From the NCBI GenBank assembly GCA_902805985.1, contig CADCUW010000148.1:1-18246 (forward strand): a stretch of DNA of 18,246 bases, written 5' to 3'. The position numbers were made by a program, and so were the translations under genes. The notes beneath the pieces are model-generated. The model was not told the origin of the DNA, searched no databases, and saw nothing but the letters and a program-made list of their open reading frames with translations. Shown piece by piece: positions 1-5,974 of the stretch (the stretch's first letter is position 1; the number at the start of each line of letters is the position of its first letter). This stretch comes from an uncultured Rubrobacteraceae bacterium. GTDB taxonomy: Bacteria > Actinomycetota > Rubrobacteria > Rubrobacterales > Rubrobacteraceae.

Positions 1-62
1 ATGCGGCCGTCGTCTTCGAATCGGTACTCCCGCACATCGATGTTCGGTATTCGCGCTTGCAC
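1..62 (-). CDS. 5' end of an unidentified protein, possibly a YjlB-like cupin (partial)
   Basis: Only the first 20 codons lie in the window. Reading the minus strand from a GTG at 62, the peptide is MQARIPNIDVREYRFEDDGR. A GGGGAGG ribosome binding site lies four bases upstream, and a TAATAT-like -10 sits further up (plus positions 97-102). The run RFEDDGR resembles the N-terminus of YjlB-type cupin proteins, which commonly read DDGxIPNNP, but the diagnostic part is off the window. The gene would be divergent from the toxin-antitoxin pair. The reading frame and ribosome binding site are seen; the family is a weak guess. Confidence 0.35.
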   Translation of the reverse strand, partial: MQARIPNIDVREYRFEDDGR

Positions 63-113
63 TGAACCTCCCCGAAGCCTGTCCGTACTGACGAATATAT
101 TAGACGGCGGGCC

Positions 114-141
114 GCCAACGGCGCTAAGCCAACGGCGCTAA
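114..141. repeat. 14-bp tandem duplication in an intergenic region
   Basis: GCCAACGGCGCTAA occurs twice, exactly and head to tail (114-127 and 128-141). It lies upstream of the -10-like sequence of the leftmost minus-strand gene and upstream of the toxin-antitoxin promoter. It may be a repeated regulator site or simple slippage; nothing else shows a role. Confidence 0.6.
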
Positions 142-180
142 TCGACCATCCAAGGATCCTACGGGTCTGGTCCTGCGCGG

Positions 181-203
181 TGTCCAGACGTATAATCTGG
201 ACA
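181..203 (+). promoter_or_regulatory. Promoter -10 enclosed by the operator of the toxin-antitoxin operon
   Basis: A perfect inverted repeat TGTCCAGA (181-188), N7, TCTGGACA (196-203) encloses a consensus TATAAT at 191-196. No good -35 hexamer is visible. Further half-site-like runs (GACAG) follow at about 200-212. Phd-type antitoxins, alone or with their toxin, repress their own promoter by binding such palindromes. Placement over the -10, 30 bases before the antitoxin start, fits autorepression. The repeat is seen; the binding protein is inferred. Confidence 0.75.
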
Positions 204-232
204 GACTAGACAGAAAACAAGGGAGCTACGGT

Positions 233-475
233 ATGCCCTGGCAGTTGCAGGAGGCCAAGCAGAGGTTCAGCGAGCTGGTGCGGCGGACGTTGGAGGAGGG
301 TCCGCAGGTCGTTACGAGGCACGGGGAGGAGGTGGTCGTGGTGGTTCCGGCGGAGGAGTACCGGCGGGCGGGCGAGAAGAAGCCGGACTTCAAGGAGTTC
401 TTGTTGTCCGGGCCGGACCTGAGCGTATTGGACCTGGAGCGGCCGAGAGAGATGCCGCGGGACGTAGACCTGTAG
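233..475 (+). CDS. Type II antitoxin, Phd/YefM (prevent-host-death) family
   Basis: This 80-residue protein has the Phd/YefM layout. The N-terminal DNA-binding half reads QLQEAKQRFSELVRR, then GPQVVTRHGEEVVVVVPAEEYRR, the usual strand-turn-strand with a valine-rich core. A short acidic/hydrophobic tail (about residues 50-80: FKEFLLSGPDLSVLDLERPRE) would thread into the toxin. The ATG follows a GGGAG ribosome binding site with normal spacing. The PIN-domain toxin starts one base after its stop, so the two are one operon. Known role of the family: bind and neutralise the cognate toxin and repress the operon through the upstream palindrome. Size and motifs are typical and the gene looks intact. 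Confidence 0.9.
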   Translation: MPWQLQEAKQRFSELVRRTLEEGPQVVTRHGEEVVVVVPAEEYRRAGEKKPDFKEFLLSGPDLSVLDLERPREMPRDVDL

Positions 476-476
476 G

Positions 477-893
477 GTGGAGTACTTGCTGGACACCAAC
501 GTCATCTCCGAAGCGCGCAAGCCGCGGGGCGACGAGCGGGTGAAGCGTTGGATCTCCTCCATGCCGGTGGGGGACCTGTACCTGAGCGTCCTGACGCTCG
601 GGGAGGTCAGGCGGGGTATCGCGCTTCTCGAAAGAAGAGATCCCGTGCAGGCGGAGGTCTACGAGGCCTGGTTGGCGACCGTTCACAGGGACTACGCTGA
701 CCGGATCATCCCTATCGACGCCGAGGTCGCGGAGGAATGGGGAAGCATCAATGCGTCCGGCACCGTACCCGTGGTCGACGGCCTGATGGCAGCCACGGCC
801 AGGGTCAGAAACATGACCTTCGTCACCCGCAACACCTCAGACGTCGCGCGCACCGGCGTGCGGCTGCTCAACCCGTTTGAGGGTTCCGCTTAA
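477..893 (+). CDS. PIN-domain ribonuclease toxin, VapC/FitB type
   Basis: This is a 138-residue PIN-domain protein starting at a GTG one base after the antitoxin stop, so the pair is probably translationally coupled. Acidic residues expected of the Mg-dependent nuclease site are visible: D6 in YLLDTNVISE, E43 in TLGEVRRG, D101 in VDGLMAATA, and N119/D122 in TRNTSDV. The end, GVRLLNPF, is typical of FitB/VapC toxins. Family role: cleavage of specific RNAs (tRNA or rRNA in studied VapCs) when the antitoxin is degraded. The target here cannot be read from sequence. No truncation or missing catalytic residue is seen. A 12-bp palindrome, GCTACCGGTAGC at 900-911, lies just after the stop. Confidence 0.92.
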   Translation: MEYLLDTNVISEARKPRGDERVKRWISSMPVGDLYLSVLTLGEVRRGIALLERRDPVQAEVYEAWLATVHRDYADRIIPIDAEVAEEWGSINASGTVPVVDGLMAATARVRNMTFVTRNTSDVARTGVRLLNPFEGSA

Positions 894-988
894 GGGTGTG
901 CTACCGGTAGCTGAAGTGCCGCGATCGACGCTACGTCGGTCGGGACTGGCGTCCAAAGATGCGTAGGGGCTAACATGCCTGCACTTTG

Positions 989-1966
989 ATGAGCGGCGGG
1001 ATAGAAGATTACACGGCGCGCTTCGCCCGGCTCCGGACCAACAGAGACCGCAAGGTATGGTCCGGGATCACGGCGCATCAGGCCCCGCACAAGCCGCTCC
1101 TGCTCCTGTGCGTGCTGGACCTTTTCGACTCGGGCAGAATCTCCTCGAACCTCGTCGAGATTGCGGACGAGATTACGGAGCTGTTCGGCCGTTACTGGGA
1201 GCGAGTTCTGCCTTTCGGCCGTCCTGGCAACCTCGCGCTGCCCTTTTTCCACCTGCGGGGCGACGGCTTCTGGCGGTTGCTTCCGAGGCACGAGGGCGTT
1301 CGGATCGGCCCGCAGATCACGTCGCTGGCCCGGCTCCAGGAAGAGGTCATCGGGGCCCGCTTCGACGAGAAACTCTACGACCTCATGCGGTCGAAGGAGA
1401 ACCGCGACCGGTTGCGAAGCGTCCTGGTCGAGACGTACTTCTCGCCGGAAACGATGGACCTCGTCTTCGAGCAGGGCGCCATCAACCGCGGCGCCTTCGT
1501 CTACAGCGAGGAGCTACTGAGAAGGCCCGAAGACGCCAGGGTCGGAGAGATGCTGAACGTCGAGAAGGCGTACCGTCCCGCCGTCCGCGACCAGGGCTTC
1601 AGGCGGGCAGTCGTCACCGTGTACCTCCATCGCTGCGCCCTGTGCGGCGTCCGCGTCCGTACCCTCGATGGACACACGGCGGCCGCGGCGGCGCACATAG
1701 TTCCGTGGAGCGTGACGCATGACGACCGTCCCGCCAACGGCATGGCCCTCTGTCGAATGTGCCACTGGGTGTTCGACGAGGGGCCCATGAGGGTGTCTTC
1801 GGGATACGAGATCCTGGCTTCCCCCCATCTGAACGTAATGGATAACCTGCCCGGCTACCTGACTAACCTCGAAGGGCGGGGCATCGTCGGCCCTTCCCGG
1901 AAACCGTTCTGGCCCGATGCCGATTCTCTGAGGTGGCATCGCGAGAACGTGTTCCGCGCTGGATAG
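989..1966 (+). CDS. HNH endonuclease with N-terminal sulfur-binding-like domain (probable phosphorothioate-dependent restriction enzyme)
   Basis: The protein has about 325 residues in two parts. Residues ~25-110 (APHKPLLLLCVLDLFDSGR, then NLALPFFHLRGDGFWRLLPR) match my memory of the DNA sulfur-binding domain of ScoMcrA-type enzymes, which recognise phosphorothioated DNA. Residues ~195-265 form an HNH nuclease of the zinc type: C216-x2-C219, catalytic H236 in AAHIVPWS, N250, C255-x2-C258 and H259. Known ScoMcrA-like enzymes cut phosphorothioate-modified foreign DNA (type IV restriction). Such an enzyme is expected in a host lacking the Dnd system, and no dnd or modification gene is visible here. 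A TTG at 986 is an alternative start; no convincing ribosome binding site precedes either. The stop lies two bases from the convergent polymerase gene's stop. Sure of HNH, less sure of sulfur binding. Confidence 0.75.
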   Translation: MSGGIEDYTARFARLRTNRDRKVWSGITAHQAPHKPLLLLCVLDLFDSGRISSNLVEIADEITELFGRYWERVLPFGRPGNLALPFFHLRGDGFWRLLPRHEGVRIGPQITSLARLQEEVIGARFDEKLYDLMRSKENRDRLRSVLVETYFSPETMDLVFEQGAINRGAFVYSEELLRRPEDARVGEMLNVEKAYRPAVRDQGFRRAVVTVYLHRCALCGVRVRTLDGHTAAAAAHIVPWSVTHDDRPANGMALCRMCHWVFDEGPMRVSSGYEILASPHLNVMDNLPGYLTNLEGRGIVGPSRKPFWPDADSLRWHRENVFRAG

Positions 1967-1968
1967 CC

Positions 1969-4900
1969 CTAGCTGGCCTTCCTGCCGCGCCTCCCCGCCC
2001 GCAGGAACGCGCCGGGCGAAGACGTGACCCGCGGTGCCGGCACCGCGGCACCGGCGAGGGCTTCCTGCAGGCTCCGCGCGCGATCCACGAGGAAGGCGAA
2101 GCCCCTGGCCGCGGTCTGCTCTACTCGTCCCTCCAGCAAGAAGGCGCCCTCGCGGTGGAGCAGATCGCCGCACCTCTGATAGGCCTGGCGGAAGAGGGTC
2201 GCCTGCAGCAGGCCGTCCTCGTCTTCTATCAGGAGGAAGTAGACCCGGTGGCCGCTCTTTGTCGGGGGGCTCTGGAGGCACTCTATGAGGCCCGCCGCGC
2301 GGGCGCGGGTGCCGTGGGTGAGGCCCCGGATCTCCTCGCTCGAAACCACCCCAAGCTCCCTCAGCGCCGCGCGGTAGGGGCGGAGGGGATGCCGGCGGAC
2401 GTTGAGGCTGAGGACCTCCCACTCCATCCTCTCTTTGGCGGTCCCGGCGAGGGGCAGGTGCCGGATACTCTTTCTCTCGCGCGAGACCCACCAGCTCGCC
2501 GGGTGCTCTAGAGGTATCTCCGGTTGCCCCGCGTGCCGCCTTTTTTTTGGCAGGGACCTGGCCTCGTCCAGCAGCTTCGATCTATTCTCTCCCCCCGGCA
2601 GGCCGTCCAGGAAACCGCCTTTGATGAGGTTCTCGAGCGAATCTTTCTCGACGGCGGTTCTGCCGTACAGGTCGACGACGGAGACGAAGGACCTCTCGCG
2701 CCGCTCGGAGACTATCGAAGATATGGCCCTCTCTGAGAGGCCCTTGCAGTAGCGGAGGCCGACGCGGAGCGCCGGACCGGCGGGGACGTCTTCCACGGTG
2801 AAATCCCTTTCGGAGACGTTGGCGTCCGGCGGGAGTATGCCGAGACCGATCCTCCTGGCCTCGTTCAGGAGCAGTCTTGGGCTGTAGAAGCCCATGGGCT
2901 GGGAGTTGAGAAGGGCGCAGAAGAACTCCGCCGGGTAATGGCGCCTCATGTAGGCGCTGGCGTAGGAGAGCTCGGCGAAGGAGGCGGCGTGGGCGGCGGA
3001 GAAGCCGTAGACGGAGAAGCCCTCCATCCAGGAGAAGACCTCGCTCGCCCTGACGGCCTCGACGCCGTTGCCTTCCGCCCGGCGCACGAACTCGTTGCGC
3101 AGCCCGTCCATCGCGTTCGGGCCCCGGTCGCGGGTCATGGCGCGGCGGAGCGTGTCCCCCTCGGTGAGGGAGAAGCCCGCGATAGCCCTCGCCACGGCGA
3201 GGACCTGCTCCTGGTAGACGAGGATGCCGTAGGTGCGGCGCAACGCCTCTTCTATCTGCGGCAGGATCTTCTCCGGCCGTCCCCCTCCGTTCTTTCTCTG
3301 GATGAAAGGGGTTATGAGGTCCCCCCTAACGGGACCGGGCCTGAAGAGCGAGATCTGGGCCACGAGATCCGTGAACTTCTCGGGCCTGAGCCGCCTACTC
3401 AGGTGCATCTGCCCCGGAGACTCGAGCTGGAACATCCCGGCGTTCTTTCCGGTCCGGATGAGCCTGTAGGTCTCCTCGTCCTCGGGCGGGAGATCGTAGG
3501 GGTCCACCTTCCGGCCCGTCCTCTCGGTGGCGAGGACGCCCGCCGCGTGCAGCGCGGTGTGCATCCTGAGGCCCAGCAGGTCGAGCTTCGGGATGCCGAC
3601 GCGCTCCAGGTCGTCCTTGTCGTACTGGCACCTCGGTAGCCCCTCCGTCCCCGAGGGCTCAAGCGGCACCAGCTCGGAGAGGTGATGATCGGCCGTCCCG
3701 AAGACCATCCCGCCGCTGTGGGTACCGGCCTCCCTGACGCGCCCGAGGAGACCCGCCGAGAGCTCCAGGAGCAGGCGGTACTTCTCCACGTCTTGCAAGG
3801 GATGGCCACGCATGGCCGGCTCTTTCAGGGCCTCCTTCCAGCCGTCGAGGCCGGCGTAGACGTGATCGCGGTCCCTGAAGCGGGTCGGGACGTGGCGGGA
3901 GAGCGCGTCTATCTCGCGGGGCGGGTGCCCGAGCGCGCGGGCCGCCGCCCTCACGGCCCCGCGCAGGGACATGGTCTGGACGGTTGCCGCCTCCGCCGCG
4001 CCGTTCTTCTCGCTGCGACGGATCATCTCGAACCTGACCTCGTCCCTTCTTATGGAACAGAAGTCCAGGTCTATGTCCGGCGGGTCGATGCGCCCCTCGT
4101 GCATGAACCTCTCGAAGAGCAGCCCGTTGCCGAAAGGCTCGGGCTGGGTCAACTCCAGGCAGTAGGAGACCAGGCTGTTCGCCGCGCTCCCCCGCCCCGT
4201 CACCGGGATGCCCCGGTCCCTGGCGATCTTCCGCGCCTCCCGGGCCACCAGGAAGTACGGCGCGAACCCCAATTTCTCTATGCACTCCAGCTCCCGCCTG
4301 AGCCGCGCTGCCACCTCCCGGAGCGTCGGGTCCTCGCCGCCCTTGCCGTAACGCTTTCTCGCCCCCGCGAACGCCATCCTCCTGAGAACCTTCCGCGCCG
4401 ACGTACCCCGCGGGACCCCCGCGACGGGCACGTGCACCCGCCCCGAGAGGTCCACCGTGCCGGCGCACCGCTCCGCCACCGCCGCAACGCTCGCCAGGGC
4501 TTCTGGACGATCCGCGAAGAGCCGGTGCATTTTCTCGGGAGATTTCAGGTAGAGCTGGTCCGTGGGACGGTACCCGGGGCCCGGCAGGCGCGAGAGGTTG
4601 GAGGCCGCCACCAGGACCTCGTGCAGGCGATGGTCCCTGGACCCCAGGTACGCCACCTCGTTCGTCGCCAGGGTCGGCAGGGACCGTTCTTCCGCGAACG
4701 CCGCGACCTTCGCGAGCCTCGTCCTGCCGCCGGCCGTTCCGTCGTCCGTGATCTCCACGAAGATACCGTTCCGTCCGAACGCTTCTCTCAGGAGGCCGGC
4801 GACTTCCGCGGCCCTGGCCCCCTGCCCGGAGAGGACGAGATGGGGCAGCAGGCCGAACGGCACGGCCCCGGTAAGACAGACGAGGCCCGTGGCGTGATCC

Positions 4901-5244
4901 AGGACAGTCTCCAGCGGGCAGGATGGCCTGCGCCTGTCCACGGAAGAGCACCTGTAGGCCGTGATGAGCCGGCACAGCGAACGGTACCCCCCCATCCCCT
5001 CGGCCAGCAGGACCAGGTGACCGCCACCAGAGATGCTCACCTCCGCCCCGACGATGGGGGAGACGCCGACCCTGCCAGCGGCCTCCAGGAAGCGCGGGAC
5101 ACCGTACAGCCCGTCCCGGTCCGTGAGCGCCATCGAGCCCATCCCCGTGCGCGCCGCCTCTTCGAGCAACTCCGCCGGCGTCGCCACGCCGTAGCCGTAG
5201 GAGAAACCGCTCCTGACGTGCAGGTGGACGAAAGGTACGCTCAA
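1969..5244 (-). CDS. dnaE2: Error-prone DNA polymerase III alpha subunit, DnaE2/ImuC type
   Basis: The protein has about 1091 residues. An N-terminal PHP domain has FVHLHVRSGFS (H7, H9) and MALTDRDGLYGVPRF (~39-52). The polymerase core follows, with GRGSAANSLVSYCLEL (~350-365) and the catalytic loop PPDIDLDF (D390, D392). LFRPGPVRGD, RTYGILVYQEQ and GFSAAHAASFAELSYASAY are classic C-family motifs. An OB-fold near the C-terminus reads HRVYFLLIEDEDGLLQATLF. It then ends, lacking the extra tau-binding part of replicative DnaE, as in DnaE2/ImuC. Family role: SOS-induced lesion bypass and mutagenesis. The start is a TTG overlapping the upstream gene's stop (TTGA). An open frame continues 66 codons further up but encodes the other gene in another frame. 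Its place opposite lexA supports SOS control. Confidence 0.9.
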   Translation of the reverse strand: MSVPFVHLHVRSGFSYGYGVATPAELLEEAARTGMGSMALTDRDGLYGVPRFLEAAGRVGVSPIVGAEVSISGGGHLVLLAEGMGGYRSLCRLITAYRCSSVDRRRPSCPLETVLDHATGLVCLTGAVPFGLLPHLVLSGQGARAAEVAGLLREAFGRNGIFVEITDDGTAGGRTRLAKVAAFAEERSLPTLATNEVAYLGSRDHRLHEVLVAASNLSRLPGPGYRPTDQLYLKSPEKMHRLFADRPEALASVAAVAERCAGTVDLSGRVHVPVAGVPRGTSARKVLRRMAFAGARKRYGKGGEDPTLREVAARLRRELECIEKLGFAPYFLVAREARKIARDRGIPVTGRGSAANSLVSYCLELTQPEPFGNGLLFERFMHEGRIDPPDIDLDFCSIRRDEVRFEMIRRSEKNGAAEAATVQTMSLRGAVRAAARALGHPPREIDALSRHVPTRFRDRDHVYAGLDGWKEALKEPAMRGHPLQDVEKYRLLLELSAGLLGRVREAGTHSGGMVFGTADHHLSELVPLEPSGTEGLPRCQYDKDDLERVGIPKLDLLGLRMHTALHAAGVLATERTGRKVDPYDLPPEDEETYRLIRTGKNAGMFQLESPGQMHLSRRLRPEKFTDLVAQISLFRPGPVRGDLITPFIQRKNGGGRPEKILPQIEEALRRTYGILVYQEQVLAVARAIAGFSLTEGDTLRRAMTRDRGPNAMDGLRNEFVRRAEGNGVEAVRASEVFSWMEGFSVYGFSAAHAASFAELSYASAYMRRHYPAEFFCALLNSQPMGFYSPRLLLNEARRIGLGILPPDANVSERDFTVEDVPAGPALRVGLRYCKGLSERAISSIVSERRERSFVSVVDLYGRTAVEKDSLENLIKGGFLDGLPGGENRSKLLDEARSLPKKRRHAGQPEIPLEHPASWWVSRERKSIRHLPLAGTAKERMEWEVLSLNVRRHPLRPYRAALRELGVVSSEEIRGLTHGTRARAAGLIECLQSPPTKSGHRVYFLLIEDEDGLLQATLFRQAYQRCGDLLHREGAFLLEGRVEQTAARGFAFLVDRARSLQEALAGAAVPAPRVTSSPGAFLRAGRRGRKAS

Positions 5245-5666
5245 TCCACCACGCCCACGAGGAACCACCCGCCGGGGCTCTCCCTCGCAAGATCCACCAC
5301 CGCCCCGCAGGAGAGGAGCACCCTGTGGACGCTCCTGTCGGTGGACCGCCCCTCGTCCCACCACGCCGCCACCTCCCGCCAGCGGGCGAGCTCCCTCACC
5401 ACGAGCCGCCTCTTCGCGCGCCGACGCCGGCCCGAAGACCACGAGATCCCCACCCGGCCTGGGACGCCTTGGAGCTGCACCGGCTCCCGCGCGATTCGGG
5501 CCGAACCGCCGGAGCCCCCCTCCAGCTCCGAGGCCCGTCCCAGCCAGGGCGCCCGGAGCAGGTGCTCGGCCACCGCCCGCCTCGATTCGCAGGTCGGGAA
5601 CAGCGGCTCCTCGAACCCCTCCGGCTTTGCCGGGTAGGCGTGTATCTCCGCGACGCTCGTCTCCAA
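5241..5666 (-). CDS. Small DUF6504/ImuB-C-terminus-like protein of the SOS mutagenesis operon
   Basis: This protein of about 141 residues starts at a TTG with GGGAGGAGG five bases upstream. Its stop overlaps the dnaE2 start as TTGA, so it is the first gene of the dnaE2 operon. The second half (RREPV-like REPVQL, then RRRRAKRRLVVRELARW, EVAAWWDEG, VHRVLLSCGAVVDL, GGWFLVGVVD) resembles DUF6504. Members of that family occur alone or at the C-terminus of ImuB in actinobacterial imuA-imuB-dnaE2 cassettes. The first half (EIHAYPAKPEGFEEPLFPT) is not recognised. No Y-family polymerase-like core of ImuB is present. It could be a stand-alone accessory factor or the surviving tail of an ImuB. The family call rests on motif memory and should be treated as moderate. 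Confidence 0.6.
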   Translation of the reverse strand: METSVAEIHAYPAKPEGFEEPLFPTCESRRAVAEHLLRAPWLGRASELEGGSGGSARIAREPVQLQGVPGRVGISWSSGRRRRAKRRLVVRELARWREVAAWWDEGRSTDRSVHRVLLSCGAVVDLARESPGGWFLVGVVD

Positions 5667-5760
5667 GAGACCCTCCTCCCGGGAGCGCTCGCGGCCGGGG
5701 CTCCGGGCCAGGGCCGAGCCGGGGGTGGGGAGGACCCTCCCCGCCCGGTATAATCCGGGC
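5659..5760 (-). promoter_or_regulatory. Palindrome-rich leader before the DUF6504-dnaE2 operon
   Basis: Three perfect inverted repeats lie in the untranslated leader. GTCTC-CAA-GAGAC (5659-5671, plus strand) places the TTG start codon in the three-base loop. GGGGAGG-AC-CCTCCCC spans 5727-5742. GCCCGG-TATAAT-CCGGGC (5743-5760) abuts it. In RNA these could form hairpins near the ribosome binding site (5672-5680). Whether they act at the RNA or DNA level is unknown. The rest of the 308-base gap between this gene and lexA holds the divergent promoters, the SOS-like box and a tandem repeat. Confidence 0.4.
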
Positions 5761-5874
5761 GAAGGGCGTCCTCGCCTCCTCAATCCCCCGAAGACCGCTA
5801 CTGGTTGGTCGCCGTTCGGTCTCGGGGGCCCGGGGTGGGGGCGCTCCTCTATCTTTATCCTTTTTACGCTAACA

Positions 5875-5888
5875 CAAACTGTAGTTTG
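5875..5888. promoter_or_regulatory. Candidate LexA operator (SOS box) between lexA and the dnaE2 operon
   Basis: This is a perfect palindrome, CAAACT (5875-5880), GT, AGTTTG (5883-5888), in the AT-rich heart of the lexA/dnaE2 intergenic region. It reads as CAAAC-N4-GTTTG. The Gram-positive SOS consensus is CGAAC-N4-GTTYG, so spacing and length agree and the second position is A instead of G. TTGCAG (5886-5891) with TTAAGG 17 bases on is a weak candidate lexA promoter, and the minus strand has TTGTGT followed by an AT-rich run. Either would be occluded by LexA bound here. The palindrome is seen; LexA binding is inferred from position and resemblance. Confidence 0.65.
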
Positions 5889-5911
5889 CAGTCCAGGGCA
5901 AAATCCGTTAA

Positions 5912-5953
5912 GGTGCACCCGAGGCGGTGCACCCGAGGCGGTGTGCCCGTGGC
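5912..5953. repeat. 14-bp tandem repeat, three units, in the lexA leader
   Basis: GGTGCACCCGAGGC occurs twice exactly (5912-5925, 5926-5939), followed by a third unit, GGTGTGCCCGTGGC, with three changes (5940-5953). Each exact unit contains the palindrome GGTGCACC. The array ends 21 bases before the lexA ATG, probably inside the lexA 5' untranslated region. Confidence 0.7.
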
Positions 5954-5974
5954 GGGGCGAAGAAGGGAGCGGCC

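Noticed and set aside
900..911. Palindrome GCTACCGGTAGC after the toxin gene as a terminator
   Set aside because: There is no loop and no following T run, so it cannot act as an ordinary intrinsic terminator.
1514..2491. Long minus-strand open frame of 325 codons overlapping the HNH and dnaE2 genes
   Set aside because: It is out of frame with dnaE2, runs antisense through the HNH gene, and its peptide is Pro/Arg/Gly-rich as expected from shadow frames in GC-rich DNA.
5245..5442. N-terminal 66-codon extension of dnaE2
   Set aside because: The extension is Gly/Arg-rich, unlike any PHP N-terminus, and overlaps the DUF6504-like gene in another frame. The PHP domain begins right after the TTG at 5244.
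3659..5637. Long open frames on both strands within dnaE2 (minus 3659-5290, plus 3682-5637)
   Set aside because: They are shadows of dnaE2 with low-complexity Arg/Gly/Pro-rich peptides. The polymerase motifs are in the 1969-5244 frame.
5749..5754. Plus-strand TATAAT as a second lexA promoter
   Set aside because: No -35 lies at proper distance and the leader would exceed 200 bases. Kept only as part of the palindrome observation.
5667..5918. Upstream extension of the DUF6504-like frame to an ATG at 5918
   Set aside because: It would read through the promoter region, the palindromes and the SOS-like box. The TTG at 5666 has an excellent ribosome binding site.
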